A stretch of 37,506 nucleotides of DNA from Hoylesella timonensis S9-PR14. Its GTDB lineage: Bacteria; Bacteroidota; Bacteroidia; Bacteroidales; Bacteroidaceae. This document shows positions 8,591 through 18,837 of the stretch, piece by piece; position 1 is the stretch's first letter, and the number at the start of each line of letters is the position of its first letter. The DNA lies in assembly GCF_000762405.1 (NCBI RefSeq), contig NZ_JRPQ01000126.1, forward strand, positions 246-37,751, written 5' to 3'. Both the position numbers and the translations under genes were made by a program. The notes beneath the pieces were generated by a model that saw only the letters and a list, made by a program, of their open reading frames with translations, did no database searches and was not told the DNA's origin.

Positions 8591-10942
8591 TCACTTAACT
8601 ACTTTCTTGCCACCGATGATGTAGATGCCCTTTGGCAGTGACTTGAGCTGTTGCTCGCCTTTGCCTACCATTACACCTTGCAGGTTGTATATGAGCATCG
8701 GCTCGTGGCTGACGTGAGGAGCAGCGATTGCGGTTGATGCGTCTTTTGCCATGTAGAACGGTGTCTTTAGGATGCGCTCCCGTTTAGGTATGTATTCCAT
8801 CCCACCATGGATGAAGTCTTCTTGTTTCTCTACCTTGTAGCCATACGCGTAAATGGCATATTGCGCCCCGGCGACAACGTTGTCTATCGAGAACGGTATT
8901 TCCTTCTTGCTGTTGGCGGGAATGATGTCTGCCAGCGAGAGTTTGTTTTCAAGGTAAGCTGCGTCCGTATCGCCTTTCTTGCAACGCAGTTCAATGTCGA
9001 ATCCACCGCAATAGTCAGCATTCTCGCTGTTGGTCACAATGAGTTTCCCCTTCATGGCAGGAGCTTTGAAAGCGTTTTCCTCACTTTGTTCGATTTTCAC
9101 CTCAACCGAAGGAATGTTTTTCGACTTAGGTTCAGTAATGGTAATGTTTCCTTTAGAGCTGATAGTGGCGCCCGACTTGCATTCGAAGGAGTAGTCGAAC
9201 TCTCCAGCCACCTTTGGATACAGCTCAAACATCACGTCTGTCGTCTGTCGTGCTGGCAGGAAGGTGGTGGTAGAAGCCACATAGTCATATTTGAAGAGCA
9301 TGTCGAAGGTGTCGTACAGCTCGTCGCCCTTGTTCTCTATGGTGAGGGTGACGAACAAGGGACGTCCCGCCTCCTTGCCGCCTTTCACGTCCACTTTCTT
9401 CACCTCTAAAACAGGCTTGGCAGTGGAAGTCTTCAGTTCCGTGTCGGTAATCTCTATCTCCTGCGCCATTTCTCCAATGCCGCCACAGGCTTTCCATTCG
9501 CTTTCTCCTTGTATGCGGTAAACGGGTAGCACGGTGTACTTTCCTTTGGCGAGGGTGTGTGGTATGTTGAAGTTCGCTTCGTTCCTTTGTATCTTGCCGT
9601 CGGTCTTGAACGTTGAGCTGAACAGCTTGACGGCGTTTATCAATCTACCTCCCTGCCAGAAGCCTAAGCCGCAATCGGCATCAAAGGCTTCGCCGTAATT
9701 GTTCACGCATTTCATGGTGATGTCAAAATCCGTGAAGTCATCGTTACTGGTCGAGCGACTTTGATCTTGCAGGGGCGTCATCTCCTTGACGTCAACAACT
9801 TTTGGAAATACCTCAGTACCTTCGCTTGGTCTGAATCCGATGATAGCTCCTTGCTCGCGCGTGAAGACACTGGGCAGTTGCTTAAATCCATATTCGCGTG
9901 GCGAAAGAACCGACAGGCGATAGTAGCCGTTGAATTGCCCCCCCCAGCCCCAGTTGATGTGAAAGAAGTCGCCTTCCTTGTAGCCATCGCAAACAAAGGC
10001 GTGACCATAGTTGTACACCACGTCATCGGCAAAGTAATATACGGGTCGTTTGGCTTTCAACTCATTGTATATCAGGTTGCACCATTCCTCACTGGTATAG
10101 CGGTCTCTGAAAACACGGTGCATGTCCTTAGAGTAGCCAAACAATCGGGTAAGGAACAATATCACGTTGTAGGAATCGGCACCCGAATCATCAGCGGTAT
10201 AATCCATGCTCACCGCCTGTCCCACATACCTCATCAGCTTAGCCACTGCGTCTTGCTGCTGCTGGGTGGTGGAAATGCGGTACGAAGGCAGAATGTCGTT
10301 CCACTCGAAGGTGCTCTCAGCAAGCTCGGGCACTTGCAGATGAGCCGACGGAGCCTTGTAGGCAGGCAAGGCGGGAGCCTTCTTTGGATACTGGTAGTAG
10401 CCCATGATTTGGGCTGCTGCCGTGGCAACACATCCCGTGACACAGTGCTTGTCTTTGTGCATGGGCGTTTGTAGGTTGTAGGGACCGTACTGGCTCCATG
10501 TGGTTTTCAGCAACGGTTCAATGGGCTGCAGCGTTCTGTTGGCACGTGTGGTGGCAGGCTTCGTGGTGATAGGCATGTTGTTCAGCATGCGCACCTCCTG
10601 TCGATATTGTGCCAAGAGCATCTTGAGCGATGCCGGACATTGCTGCTCATCGTATGTTCCCTCTTCTGCATAACCTAACACGTCCGCTGTGCGGTCGTCG
10701 GCAGAGGCGATGACAAAGCCCTGTCCCTTGCCTACGTTGAAAATGTAATAGGCATTGGTACTTGCCACCTCGTTGAGCGAGGGCGCGGCTTGTGAAGCTC
10801 GTGTAGCGACTTGGGAGTTAGTACTTGCATGGCTCTTGATAAAAGCCAATGCAGCTTGTCGGGCTTGTTGTCTGCCCACAGGGGCGGAAAAAGCCACTGT
10901 TGTTGCGCATAGCAACGCTAAAGGTGTAAAAATTTTCCTCAT
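8591..10942 (-). CDS. C10 family cysteine protease (streptopain / interpain-like)
   Basis: This secreted papain-fold protease of peptidase family C10 resembles streptococcal SpeB and Prevotella interpain A. The 783-residue product has a signal peptide (residues 1-~20, ending AFSA) and an N-terminal inhibitory prodomain to ~residue 135 that includes the GFVIASADDR motif. In the catalytic domain, Cys171 lies in CVTGCVATAAAQIM and His314 in YGHAFVCDGY, followed by HINWGWGGQFNGYY. C-terminal beta-sandwich domains and a sorting tail ending LPKGIYIIGGKKVVK follow. The frame is open upstream to 11194, but a complete promoter at 11025-11056 and the signal peptide place the start at ATG 10942. Both catalytic residues are present, so the enzyme should be active. 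A G8 run (9938-9945) lies in the WGWGGQ codons. The role is probably degradation of host proteins or peptide acquisition. Confidence 0.92.
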   Translation of the reverse strand: MRKIFTPLALLCATTVAFSAPVGRQQARQAALAFIKSHASTNSQVATRASQAAPSLNEVASTNAYYIFNVGKGQGFVIASADDRTADVLGYAEEGTYDEQQCPASLKMLLAQYRQEVRMLNNMPITTKPATTRANRTLQPIEPLLKTTWSQYGPYNLQTPMHKDKHCVTGCVATAAAQIMGYYQYPKKAPALPAYKAPSAHLQVPELAESTFEWNDILPSYRISTTQQQQDAVAKLMRYVGQAVSMDYTADDSGADSYNVILFLTRLFGYSKDMHRVFRDRYTSEEWCNLIYNELKAKRPVYYFADDVVYNYGHAFVCDGYKEGDFFHINWGWGGQFNGYYRLSVLSPREYGFKQLPSVFTREQGAIIGFRPSEGTEVFPKVVDVKEMTPLQDQSRSTSNDDFTDFDITMKCVNNYGEAFDADCGLGFWQGGRLINAVKLFSSTFKTDGKIQRNEANFNIPHTLAKGKYTVLPVYRIQGESEWKACGGIGEMAQEIEITDTELKTSTAKPVLEVKKVDVKGGKEAGRPLFVTLTIENKGDELYDTFDMLFKYDYVASTTTFLPARQTTDVMFELYPKVAGEFDYSFECKSGATISSKGNITITEPKSKNIPSVEVKIEQSEENAFKAPAMKGKLIVTNSENADYCGGFDIELRCKKGDTDAAYLENKLSLADIIPANSKKEIPFSIDNVVAGAQYAIYAYGYKVEKQEDFIHGGMEYIPKRERILKTPFYMAKDASTAIAAPHVSHEPMLIYNLQGVMVGKGEQQLKSLPKGIYIIGGKKVVK
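9938..9945 (-). repeat. G8 homopolymer inside the protease catalytic domain
   Basis: The minus strand carries eight G across the codons TGG GGG GGG of WGWGGQ. A one-base change would shift the frame shortly after the catalytic His and remove all later domains. Confidence 0.7.
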
Positions 10943-11024
10943 ATTTAATTTATTAGTATAAAAAGTAATTCTTTTTATGACCTGTCGCTTAAATATGGGT
11001 ATTCGTAAAATGTCTTTGTGGTTG

Positions 11025-11056
11025 CAAAGGTATATTAAAAAAACAAGTGCCGCAAA
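11025..11056 (-). promoter_or_regulatory. Bacteroidota-type promoter of the C10 protease gene
   Basis: On the minus strand, TTTG (11056-11053), a 20-nt spacer and TACCTTTG (11032-11025) match the consensus exactly. The expected leader before ATG 10942 is about 75 nt. It also rules out the longer open frame that begins at 11194. Confidence 0.75.
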
Positions 11057-11171
11057 TATTTTTAAGAAATTGCAGCGTGTAACGGCTAAATATGTGAAAA
11101 GCGAGACAAGCACTGCAAATAGGGCGGTGCTTACCTCGCTGTAATTTGTGGGATTGGTAACTCCTTTTGCG

Positions 11172-12863
11172 CTATCCGCAACAGAAGAGGACAATCATTT
11201 GTGCCGTGAAGATACGCAGGAACATGCTGAGCGGGTACACGGTAGAGTAGCCAATAGACGGAGCTTCGTGCGAGCAAACCGAGTTGGCGTACGCCAATGC
11301 GGGTGGGTCGGTGCAAGTACCTGCTAACATTCCCATGATGGTGAAGTAGTTGAACTTGTATTTTAAGCGGGCAATGGTTCCGATAATCAAAATAGGTATC
11401 ACGGTGATGAGTACACCCGTGTACACATATTTCAATCCATCGCCTTCAACCACTGTCTCTACGAAGCTGGCTCCTGCTTTGATACCGACGCTGGCTAAGA
11501 ACAATACCAAGCCTATTTCACGCAACATCATGTTGGCTGAGGTGGTGGTGTAGGTCACCAATTTCATCTTGTAGCCATAACGTCCAATGAGAATAGCGAT
11601 AATCAAGGGACCGCCTGCAATACCCAACTTCAAAGGAACAGGCATGCCAGGGATAGAGATAGGAATACTTCCAAAGATGATACCGATGAAGACACCTATA
11701 AAAATGGTGGCGATGTTGGGCACATTGAGGTGCTTCACAGAGTTACCCATGACGTCGGCAACACGCTCTACGTTCTCCTCTGGACCAACCACCATCACAC
11801 GGTCACCCACATGTAGGTGCAGATTTTGACTGGCAAAGAGGTCAATGCCTTGACGAGTGATACGGGTGATGTTGACACCGTAGACGCTGGCAAAGTGCAT
11901 CTTGCCCAATACCTTACCATTCATAGATGAGTTGGTAATGACAATTCGTCTGGAAATCATGGGTTGCTTGGTGTCCTCTTCTTCCCATGGCAAATCAATG
12001 GTAGGACCGATGAACGCCTGTACGGCTTCGGCATCTGCCTCGGCACACACGATGAGCAGCTCGTCGTCTTTCTGAATAACGGTTTCTTCTCGTGGGATTT
12101 CCAAGTTGTCCTCGTGCAACAAACGCGTACACACGAAGTCACGGTTGAGGAACTCCTTGATTTGTTGTAACGAGCGACCAGCAATATACGCATTGCTCAC
12201 CTTGAGACGAATTTGACAAGGCTTGGCATTGGGGTTGTCTCCTTCGGCTTGCGCCAGGTCATCGTCTTCTTTTTCCAAATTGACTCTACAGATATAACGA
12301 ATGGCAATGGTTGCTCCAATAATGCCCAACACACCGAGAGGATAAGCACAGGCATAACCGTTGGCTATCTGTGGCATGTCTTCTTTGGTAAATATCGCCG
12401 TGAGTGCCTCGTTGGCAGCACCCAAACCCGGTGTATTGGTGACGGCACCGTAGAGCGTTCCCACCATCATAGGAAGGTTGTGAGAATCGGAGGTGTCGAA
12501 AAAAATGTAATAACAGGCAAACATCACTGCAATGTTGAGCAGGATGAGTGCTGTGGAGAGCAAGTTGAGGGTCACACCTCCTCGCTTGAAGCTCTCAAAG
12601 AATCCCGGTCCAACCTGTAAACCAATACAGAAGACAAAGAGGATAAGACCAAAGTCTTGCACGAAAGTCAGGATATTGGTAGGACCTGTAAATCCCACAT
12701 GACCAGCGACAATACCCGCAAACAATACAAAGGTAACGCCCAATGACACACCGCCAACCTTGATTTTACCTAACAGAACACCGACCGCTATGACGATGGC
12801 GTAGAGCAAAGCGATGTGAGCTACCGAATCGTTGTTCGTAAAAAGCGAAATAATCCAGTCCAT
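11172..12863 (-). CDS. AspT/YidE-type membrane transporter with two RCK_C domains
   Basis: The 563-residue inner-membrane protein has the duplicated architecture of the aspartate:alanine exchanger (AspT/YidE) family. The N-terminal block of about five to six membrane segments (residues ~1-190) contains [18 protein letters not shown]. The cytoplasmic centre (residues ~210-375) holds two RCK_C/TrkA-C ligand-binding domains, the second with [20 protein letters not shown] and [14 protein letters not shown] second membrane block repeats the motif as [14 protein letters not shown]. Family members exchange amino acids or dicarboxylates, but this protein's substrate is unknown. The gene lies downstream of proS on the same strand across a 158-bp gap holding a large inverted repeat, so independent expression is likely. 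No clear -7/-33 pair was found. Confidence 0.85.
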   Translation of the reverse strand: MDWIISLFTNNDSVAHIALLYAIVIAVGVLLGKIKVGGVSLGVTFVLFAGIVAGHVGFTGPTNILTFVQDFGLILFVFCIGLQVGPGFFESFKRGGVTLNLLSTALILLNIAVMFACYYIFFDTSDSHNLPMMVGTLYGAVTNTPGLGAANEALTAIFTKEDMPQIANGYACAYPLGVLGIIGATIAIRYICRVNLEKEDDDLAQAEGDNPNAKPCQIRLKVSNAYIAGRSLQQIKEFLNRDFVCTRLLHEDNLEIPREETVIQKDDELLIVCAEADAEAVQAFIGPTIDLPWEEEDTKQPMISRRIVITNSSMNGKVLGKMHFASVYGVNITRITRQGIDLFASQNLHLHVGDRVMVVGPEENVERVADVMGNSVKHLNVPNIATIFIGVFIGIIFGSIPISIPGMPVPLKLGIAGGPLIIAILIGRYGYKMKLVTYTTTSANMMLREIGLVLFLASVGIKAGASFVETVVEGDGLKYVYTGVLITVIPILIIGTIARLKYKFNYFTIMGMLAGTCTDPPALAYANSVCSHEAPSIGYSTVYPLSMFLRIFTAQMIVLFCCG

Positions 12864-12880
12864 TTTGAGTACTTAAACGC

Positions 12881-13002
12881 TGGGTTCTATAAATTTGTCT
12901 TGCCACTCTTTGTGTTTCCATGTGTTGCACCAAAATGGCAAGATGTAACCCTGCTGATATATCTTTAGTATAATTATATAAGGTGGTAATTTATAGAACC
13001 CA
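12881..13002. repeat. 122-bp MITE-like element with 15-bp terminal inverted repeats
   Basis: TGGGTTCTATAAATT (12881-12895) is perfectly repeated in inverse orientation at 12988-13002. Nested within, TCTTGCCA (12898-12905) pairs with TGGCAAGA (12936-12943). The element fills most of the gap between proS and the transporter gene and has no coding capacity. The size, TIRs and lack of ORF resemble a miniature inverted-repeat element. I saw no target-site duplication, so a regulatory dyad is an alternative. Confidence 0.45.
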
Positions 13003-13021
13003 CCTATCTATGAAGCGTTGT

Positions 13022-14503
13022 TTAATAACTCCGTGCAATGATGACCCGATATTTGGCAGGTTTGCCCGATACCATGTCCACGCCCGGTGTCTGTTCTACA
13101 CCGAAAGGCACGCAACGAATGGTGGCTTGCGTCTCCTCTTTAATCTTTGCTTCGGTTTCTTCAGTACCGTCCCAGTGGCAAAGGAAGAAGCCTCCGTCCT
13201 TGATTTTCTGCTTGAACTCGTCGTAATTTTCACATTCGTAGATGTGTGCATCTCTAAAGTCTTTGGCTTTCTTAAGGATGTTGGCTTGCATCTCCTCCAA
13301 AAGTTTGGGGATGTACTCCAAAATCTTTTCCAACGAAACGGTTTCTTTTTGCAGCGTGTCGCGTCGCATCACCTCGATGGTGTTGTTTTCCAAGTCGCGT
13401 CCACCCATCACCAAACGCACGGGAACACCTTTCAGTTCGTAGTCTGCAAACTTGAAACCGGGTCGCTTGGTGTCGTTGTCATCAAATTTCACGGTGATGC
13501 CCATGGCTCTCAAGCCGTCGATAATGGGTTTCAGTTGGTCGTGAATGGCTTTGAGTTGTTCGCTTGTTTTAGAGATAGGAACGATGACTACTTGGATAGG
13601 AGCCAAGCGTGGAGGCAATACTAAGCCGTTATCGTCGGAGTGGGTCATGATGAGCGCACCGATTAAGCGTGTCGAAACGCCCCAACTCGTCGCCCATACG
13701 TATTCGGGCTTGTTCTCTTTGTTGAGGTAGGTTACGTCAAACGATTTGGCAAAGTTCTGTCCCAAGAAGTGACTGGTACCGCTCTGCAAAGCCTTACCGT
13801 CTTGCATCATCGCCTCAATGGTATAGGTGTCCAATGCACCTGCAAAGCGTTCGGTCTCGCTCTTCACGCCCTGAACCACGGGAACAGCCATCCATTGCTC
13901 AGCAAAGTCGGCATATACCTTGAGCATCTTCTGTGCTTCTTCCTCAGCTTCTTCACGAGTGGCATGGGCAGTGTGTCCCTCTTGCCATAAAAACTCTGAA
14001 GTTCTAAGGAATGGACGTGTGCGCATTTCCCAACGCATCACGTTGCACCATTGGTTGCACATCAAAGGCAGGTCGCGCCAAGACTTAATCCAGTTCTTGT
14101 ATGTGTTCCAGATAATGGTTTCAGAAGTAGGGCGAATAATCAACTCTTCTTCGAGTTTTGCCGCTGGATCTACTTCCACACCCGTTCCCTCTTCGGAGGA
14201 TTTCAGGCGATAGTGGGTCACTACAGCACATTCTTTCGCAAACCCTTTGACGTGTTCTGCCTCCTTACTAAGGAAAGATTTAGGAATCAGCAGGGGGAAA
14301 TAGGCATTCTGTGCTCCCGTTTCCTTAAACATTTTGTCCAGCTGCTGTTGCATTTTCTCCCATATCGCGTAGCCGTATGGCTTGATGACCATACATCCGC
14401 GTACAGCCGACTGTTCTGCCAGATCGGCTTTGATAACCAAGTCGTTATACCATTGACTATAGTTCTCCGAGCGCTTAGTCAACTCTTTTAATTCTTTTGC
14501 CAT
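13022..14503 (-). CDS. proS: Prolyl-tRNA synthetase (archaeal/eukaryotic-type)
   Basis: This class II aminoacyl-tRNA synthetase charges tRNA-Pro in the cytoplasm. At 493 residues it lacks the editing insertion of the long bacterial form and matches the short type 3 ProRS found in archaea, eukaryotes and Bacteroidota. Visible motifs are [16 protein letters not shown] near the N-terminus, the active-site region [18 protein letters not shown], class II motif 2 [19 protein letters not shown] with GHTAH, and [15 protein letters not shown]. The anticodon-binding domain ([14 protein letters not shown]) and a C-terminal zinc-type or structural domain ending VIIARSY follow. A -7 box at 14607-14614 suggests a leader of about 95 nt. 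The gene is divergent from the OmpA-like lipoprotein gene. Confidence 0.95.
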   Translation of the reverse strand: MAKELKELTKRSENYSQWYNDLVIKADLAEQSAVRGCMVIKPYGYAIWEKMQQQLDKMFKETGAQNAYFPLLIPKSFLSKEAEHVKGFAKECAVVTHYRLKSSEEGTGVEVDPAAKLEEELIIRPTSETIIWNTYKNWIKSWRDLPLMCNQWCNVMRWEMRTRPFLRTSEFLWQEGHTAHATREEAEEEAQKMLKVYADFAEQWMAVPVVQGVKSETERFAGALDTYTIEAMMQDGKALQSGTSHFLGQNFAKSFDVTYLNKENKPEYVWATSWGVSTRLIGALIMTHSDDNGLVLPPRLAPIQVVIVPISKTSEQLKAIHDQLKPIIDGLRAMGITVKFDDNDTKRPGFKFADYELKGVPVRLVMGGRDLENNTIEVMRRDTLQKETVSLEKILEYIPKLLEEMQANILKKAKDFRDAHIYECENYDEFKQKIKDGGFFLCHWDGTEETEAKIKEETQATIRCVPFGVEQTPGVDMVSGKPAKYRVIIARSY

Positions 14504-14606
14504 TTTCTGTTTGATGAATAATTAGCCCCTTACAAAAATAGGGAAATCCATAAATATCTTAGGAATATCCCGTTGTGGAATATTCGATGATTGCTTAATT
14601 TTGTCG

Positions 14607-14614
14607 CAAAAGTA
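14607..14614 (-). promoter_or_regulatory. -7 promoter box of proS
   Basis: The minus strand reads TACTTTTG, matching TAnnTTTG, ~100 nt before the start codon. No TTTG -33 box is seen at the usual spacing. Confidence 0.45.
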
Positions 14615-14656
14615 CAAAAAAATGTTGATATGGGTGAATATTGACATAAAAAGAAT

Positions 14657-14664
14657 TATCTTTG
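14657..14664 (+). promoter_or_regulatory. -7 promoter box of the OmpA-like lipoprotein gene
   Basis: TATCTTTG matches the Bacteroidota -7 consensus and lies 31 nt before the start codon. The -33 region is not a clear match. Confidence 0.55.
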
Positions 14665-14695
14665 CAATAAATAAACGATTAAAAAACGTAACATT

Positions 14696-15373
14696 ATGAA
14701 AAAAATGAAAGCAATGACACTGGCAATGTGTCTCATGACCGTATTTAGTTGTTCTACCAAACAAGGTACAGGAGCTTTAGCAGGTGCTGGAGGCGGTGCT
14801 GTTTTGGGAGCAATTATTGGTAAGATAGCTGGTAATGCAGGCGTAGGAGCTGCCATTGGTGGCGCTGTTGGTGCAGGTACTGGTGCCATTATTGGACGTC
14901 ATATGGATAAGGTAGCTGCTGAAACCGCAGCCCAAGTAGAGAATGCTAAAGTAGAAGAGGTAACCGATAAGAACGGCTTAAAGGCTGTGAAGGTCACCTT
15001 TGATAGCGGTATCTTGTTTGCTTCGAGCAAGGCTATTTTGAACCAAGCCAGCAAGAACGAATTGGCTAAATTCTCTGCTGTTTTGAAGAAGAACAGAGAC
15101 TGCCACGTAGATATCTTAGGTCATACCGACTCGACAGGTAACGATGGCATCAACATTCCATTGAGCAACGACCGTGCACAGAGCGTAGTGAACTATCTCA
15201 AGAGCTGTGGCGTCTCTTCCAGTCAGTTCCAAAACGTGTCGGGTATGGGCAGCTCACAACCTGTAGCTACCAACGAAACTAAGGCAGGACGTCAGCAGAA
15301 CCGCCGTGTAGAAGTGTATCTGTACGCAAGTCCTGAAATGGTAGAGAAGGCTAACGACGGTAAACTCAACTAA
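14696..15373 (+). CDS. OmpA-family outer-membrane lipoprotein
   Basis: This 225-residue lipoprotein is predicted to tether the outer membrane to peptidoglycan. The signal peptide ends in TVFSC, so Cys19 is the likely lipidated residue. A Gly/Ala-rich segment (residues ~25-65) with repeated GxxxG spacing follows and resembles a glycine-zipper membrane domain. The C-terminal OmpA domain (~100-210) has VTFDSGILFASSKA, GHTDSTGND, a LSNDRAQSVVNYL helix and GRQQNRRVEVYL. The Asp of HTDSTG and the Arg of NRRVEV are the expected diaminopimelate ligands. A GC-rich hairpin follows at 15396-15422, before the mtgA gene. The overall plan matches YiaD-like proteins. Confidence 0.9.
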   Translation: MKKMKAMTLAMCLMTVFSCSTKQGTGALAGAGGGAVLGAIIGKIAGNAGVGAAIGGAVGAGTGAIIGRHMDKVAAETAAQVENAKVEEVTDKNGLKAVKVTFDSGILFASSKAILNQASKNELAKFSAVLKKNRDCHVDILGHTDSTGNDGINIPLSNDRAQSVVNYLKSCGVSSSQFQNVSGMGSSQPVATNETKAGRQQNRRVEVYLYASPEMVEKANDGKLN

Positions 15374-15395
15374 AATTATAATAAAACATTGAGGA

Positions 15396-15422
15396 GGGGT
15401 GCTGTTACTGGTGCCCCTTTTT
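15396..15422 (+). terminator. Possible terminator between the OmpA-like gene and mtgA
   Basis: GGGGTGC pairs with GTGCCCC (two G-T pairs), followed by five T. It lies only 7 nt before the mtgA start, so it would allow at best partial read-through, or it may be a processing site. Confidence 0.45.
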
Positions 15423-15428
15423 GTTTGA

Positions 15429-16160
15429 ATGATGAGCATTATAGGACGTTTTTTACGAAGAATCATCGTGTTTTTTTTGGTTTCCACCATTTTGGCAGTG
15501 GTGGAGTACCGTTTCTTTCCCGTGTACGTCACCCCATTGATGGTGATTCGATGTGTACAGCGTGGCGAGTTAAAGATTCGACACCACTGGGTTCCCCTCG
15601 ACCATATCTCCAAGCACATGCCCGTTGCGGTGATGGCAAGTGAAGACCAACGCTTTCTGTTGCACCACGGCTTTGACTTTCAAGCCATAGAGAAAGCCGC
15701 CTCGCATAACCTGACCAACAAGTCGGGAAAGAAGCGCGGTGCCAGTACCATCACCCAACAAACAGCTAAGAATGTGTTTTTGTGGCCAGGTCGCTCATGG
15801 GTGCGCAAAGGTTTTGAGGTCTACTTCACCTTTCTTATCGAACTGATGTGGAGCAAACAGCGCATCATGGAGGTGTATCTTAACTCGATAGAGATGGGCG
15901 AGATGATATATGGCGTGGATGCGGTAGCTAAATATCATTTCGATACGACAGCCGGTGAGCTTACTCGAGCAGACTGTGCACTGATTGCAGCTACCCTGCC
16001 AAACCCTATCAGGTTTAGCAGTAAGACGCCAAGTGCCTATATGCGTTTGAGACAGCGGAAGATAGAACACGAAATGAAGTTTGTTCCCTCATTTCCAAGA
16101 GAGGGAGAAGATATCAACCCCAACACCACGAAAGGGGGTATATACCACCGAAAGAAATGA
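15429..16160 (+). CDS. mtgA: Monofunctional peptidoglycan transglycosylase (GT51)
   Basis: The enzyme polymerises lipid II into glycan strands at the inner membrane. The 243-residue protein has one N-terminal membrane anchor (residues ~8-27) and a GT51 domain. The catalytic Glu lies in ASEDQRF (Glu72 if the first ATG is used). Other GT51 motifs are [15 protein letters not shown] and [15 protein letters not shown], the latter with the second Glu region. There is no transpeptidase domain, which separates it from class A penicillin-binding proteins. ATG 15429 and ATG 15432 are adjacent possible starts. Its stop overlaps the start of the helicase gene by 4 bp (ATGA), implying translational coupling despite unrelated functions. 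The C-terminal ~30 residues are polar and Lys-rich. Confidence 0.9.
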   Translation: MMSIIGRFLRRIIVFFLVSTILAVVEYRFFPVYVTPLMVIRCVQRGELKIRHHWVPLDHISKHMPVAVMASEDQRFLLHHGFDFQAIEKAASHNLTNKSGKKRGASTITQQTAKNVFLWPGRSWVRKGFEVYFTFLIELMWSKQRIMEVYLNSIEMGEMIYGVDAVAKYHFDTTAGELTRADCALIAATLPNPIRFSSKTPSAYMRLRQRKIEHEMKFVPSFPREGEDINPNTTKGGIYHRKK

Positions 16161-18583
16161 AAGAGCTATTAGGACAATTGAACGAGAGTCAGCAAGCTGC
16201 CGTGACCTACAACAACGGTCCGCAGTTGGTTATCGCAGGAGCAGGGTCGGGAAAGACACGTGTCTTGACGTATAAGATAGCCTATCAGATACAACAGGGC
16301 ATGAAACCTTGGAACATCTTGGCACTCACCTTTACCAATAAAGCCGCCAACGAGATGAAAGAGCGCATTGGACAATTGGTGGGACATCAGACAGCACGCT
16401 ACATCAACATGGGCACTTTCCACTCTATCTTCGCAAGGATATTGCGGTCAGAGGCTGCACAGGTAGGCTATCGGTCGGGCTTTACGATTTACGATGAGTC
16501 CGACTCTCGGTCGTTGCTCAAAGCTATTATCAAGGAAATGGAGTTGGATGATAAAATCTACAAGCCCGCTGGCGTTCATGCCGTGATAAGCAATGCGAAG
16601 AATCGTCTCATCTCACCGCAGAGTTATGCAGCGAATGCCGAGCTGATGTTGCGTGACCAGAAGAGCCGCCGCTTCGAACTGCATCGCATCTATGATGTCT
16701 ATGTGCAGCGTTGCAGAAAGGCAAATGCCATGGATTTCGATGACTTGCTGGTGTTGACGTATCAATTGTTCAAGACGCATGAGGATATTCGACAAAAATA
16801 TGTGGAGCGTTTCCGCTATGTCTTGGTAGATGAGTACCAAGATACCAATTATGCCCAGCAATGTATTGTGTGGGAGTTAACCAAAGACCATCAACACATC
16901 TGTGTGGTTGGCGATGATGCACAGAGCATTTATGGGTTCAGAGGAGCAAACATCGACAACATGCTCGACTTTGAACAGATTTATGAAGGGGCACGCTTGT
17001 TTAAGTTGGAACAGAACTATCGCTCCACGCAACACATTGTCAAGGCTGCAAACAGTCTCATCAAACATAACGAACGCCAAATTCCAAAGGATGTATATAG
17101 CGAGAACGACCAAGGAGAGAAGCTCCTTTTCAAACCCGTGTATTCGGATAAAGAGGAGGCATTGGTGGTGTGCAAGGATATCCAGCGCATCATGCGCACC
17201 GATGGTGCAACCTATTCCGACTTTGCTATTCTCTACCGAACCAATGCGCAGAGTAGGAGTTTTGAGGAGGAGATGTTGCGACAGCACATTCCTTATCGCA
17301 TCTACGGGGGCTTGAGTTTCTACCAGCGCAAAGAGATAAAGGACATCTTAGCCTACTTCCGATTAGTGGTAAATCCTGATGATGAAGAGGCTTTTAAGCG
17401 CATCATCAACTATCCCACACGAGGGATTGGCAACACCACGCTTCAGAAGATTGCTGCTTCGGCACAAGAGCACGGCATCAGTTTCTGGCAAGTCATTGCG
17501 CAAGCACCCACCTTATTGCCCACGGTGAACAAGGGTGCACAGACAAAGTTGCTGCACTTCAAAGAGTTGATAGAGGGGTTCATTGCTCAATTGCATCAGG
17601 CTGATGCGTTCAAGTTGGGACGTGACATCCTCCAGACCAGTGGCATCAGTGCCGATATTTACTCTAACAACGACCCAGAGGGGTTGGCACGACAAGAGAA
17701 TGTGAATGAACTGTTGGCAGGCTTGCAAGATTATACCGAGAGTAAGCGAGAGGAAGGCTTGGAACAGGAGGTGTATCTGCCCGATTATCTGCAAAGTGTT
17801 GCCCTGCTCACCGATTTGGATAGCGACGATGGGAGCGATAGTAAAGTGTCGCTCATGACCGTGCATGCCGCCAAAGGACTGGAGTTTCCCACTGTTTTTA
17901 TCGTGGGATTGGAGGAGAATATCTTTCCAAGTCCTATGGCTGTTGATTCTCCTCGCGAATTAGAGGAAGAACGCCGATTGCTGTATGTGGCAATTACACG
18001 TGCCGAAAAACATTGCATCCTCACGTCAGCAAAGAACCGCTGGCGGTATGGAAAACTGGAATTTGATACACCCAGTAGATTTATCAAAGACATTGATTCA
18101 CGTTTTATCCACATCGAAGCCGAAGAGGAAACGATCGATGATTCCATCTTTGCGCCTTACAGTGGAAGTCACTTCTCGGGCGATGGCAATCGACGATATA
18201 GCGACCGCATGCAAAACTCTCGACCTGTGGCGAGTCAGTTCCAAGCCGATGTCAAACCGAAAATCACCTCTGTTCAGCGCCCTGAACAGGCTGTTGACCC
18301 CTTCTCATCCTCCTTTAAGCGCCAACTCCAGCAGGCAGGTGGAAACTTTAAGCGAGTCACTGACGCCATGACCAACGGTGGACGGGCAGCGGCAGCCTCT
18401 TCCCCTAATCCTGATGCCTCTGGCTTGCAAGAGGGGAGCACCATTGAGCACCAGCGTTTCGGCATTGGCACCGTACTCCGATTGGAGGGTGATGGTGAAA
18501 ATAGAAAGGCTACGGTGGACTTCAAGCATGCGGGTACCAAGCAGTTGCTGCTCAAGTTCGCCCGCTTCAAGGTGCTGAAGTAG
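16157..18583 (+). CDS. uvrD: UvrD/PcrA-type superfamily 1 DNA helicase
   Basis: This ATP-driven 3'-5' helicase acts in DNA repair and at stalled or transcribing complexes. The 808-residue protein has the superfamily 1A motif set: Q-motif region LNESQQAAV, Walker A GAGSGKTR (residues ~28-35), [14 protein letters not shown] (Ia), VDEYQDTN (II), [13 protein letters not shown] (III), YRSTQHIV (IV), [15 protein letters not shown] (V) and [11 protein letters not shown] (VI). A low-complexity linker (~640-735) leads to a C-terminal basic domain with [10 protein letters not shown], resembling the Tudor-like domain of PcrA that contacts RNA polymerase. It is complete. Sequence does not separate UvrD from PcrA naming, so the symbol is by family. 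Confidence 0.93.
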   Translation: MKELLGQLNESQQAAVTYNNGPQLVIAGAGSGKTRVLTYKIAYQIQQGMKPWNILALTFTNKAANEMKERIGQLVGHQTARYINMGTFHSIFARILRSEAAQVGYRSGFTIYDESDSRSLLKAIIKEMELDDKIYKPAGVHAVISNAKNRLISPQSYAANAELMLRDQKSRRFELHRIYDVYVQRCRKANAMDFDDLLVLTYQLFKTHEDIRQKYVERFRYVLVDEYQDTNYAQQCIVWELTKDHQHICVVGDDAQSIYGFRGANIDNMLDFEQIYEGARLFKLEQNYRSTQHIVKAANSLIKHNERQIPKDVYSENDQGEKLLFKPVYSDKEEALVVCKDIQRIMRTDGATYSDFAILYRTNAQSRSFEEEMLRQHIPYRIYGGLSFYQRKEIKDILAYFRLVVNPDDEEAFKRIINYPTRGIGNTTLQKIAASAQEHGISFWQVIAQAPTLLPTVNKGAQTKLLHFKELIEGFIAQLHQADAFKLGRDILQTSGISADIYSNNDPEGLARQENVNELLAGLQDYTESKREEGLEQEVYLPDYLQSVALLTDLDSDDGSDSKVSLMTVHAAKGLEFPTVFIVGLEENIFPSPMAVDSPRELEEERRLLYVAITRAEKHCILTSAKNRWRYGKLEFDTPSRFIKDIDSRFIHIEAEEETIDDSIFAPYSGSHFSGDGNRRYSDRMQNSRPVASQFQADVKPKITSVQRPEQAVDPFSSSFKRQLQQAGGNFKRVTDAMTNGGRAAAASSPNPDASGLQEGSTIEHQRFGIGTVLRLEGDGENRKATVDFKHAGTKQLLLKFARFKVLK

Positions 18584-18837
18584 GTGCCAGTTTGCCCATC
18601 TCCGCTTGTGCTTTGGCGTGTGGGCAATTCTTCTGTGTCGTTTGTCACCTTCTTTATTCGTTTGTCCTACCCATATTTTTTGCGTGTGGGCATAATTCCT
18701 TTATCATTTGCCTCCGCTGCATGAAGATTTTGCTCGCCAACGTTTGCCGTCTTTCTTTTTGTAGCTGAGGAAGCAGAAGCAAAGAGATGTGCTGTGCATG
18801 TCCTTTTTATTTCCCTCTTTATTGTGCTACGTTATAA
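18584..18837. other. Intergenic region after uvrD
   Basis: No gene was recognised. TTGCCCA (18592-18598) and TGGGCAA (18621-18627) form a 7-bp stem that may end the uvrD transcript. The phrase GCGTGTGGGCA recurs at ~18616 and ~18682. The stretch ends at the left edge of the first insertion-sequence fragment. Confidence 0.4.

Noticed and set aside
8193..8594. 133-codon minus-strand frame antisense to the small YIKP protein
   Set aside because: Lacks a family motif and crosses two inverted repeats; the plus-strand small gene has operon position and a motif match.
10943..11194. 84-residue N-terminal extension of the C10 protease frame
   Set aside because: It contains the gene's promoter and overlaps the transporter gene; the signal peptide begins at 10942.
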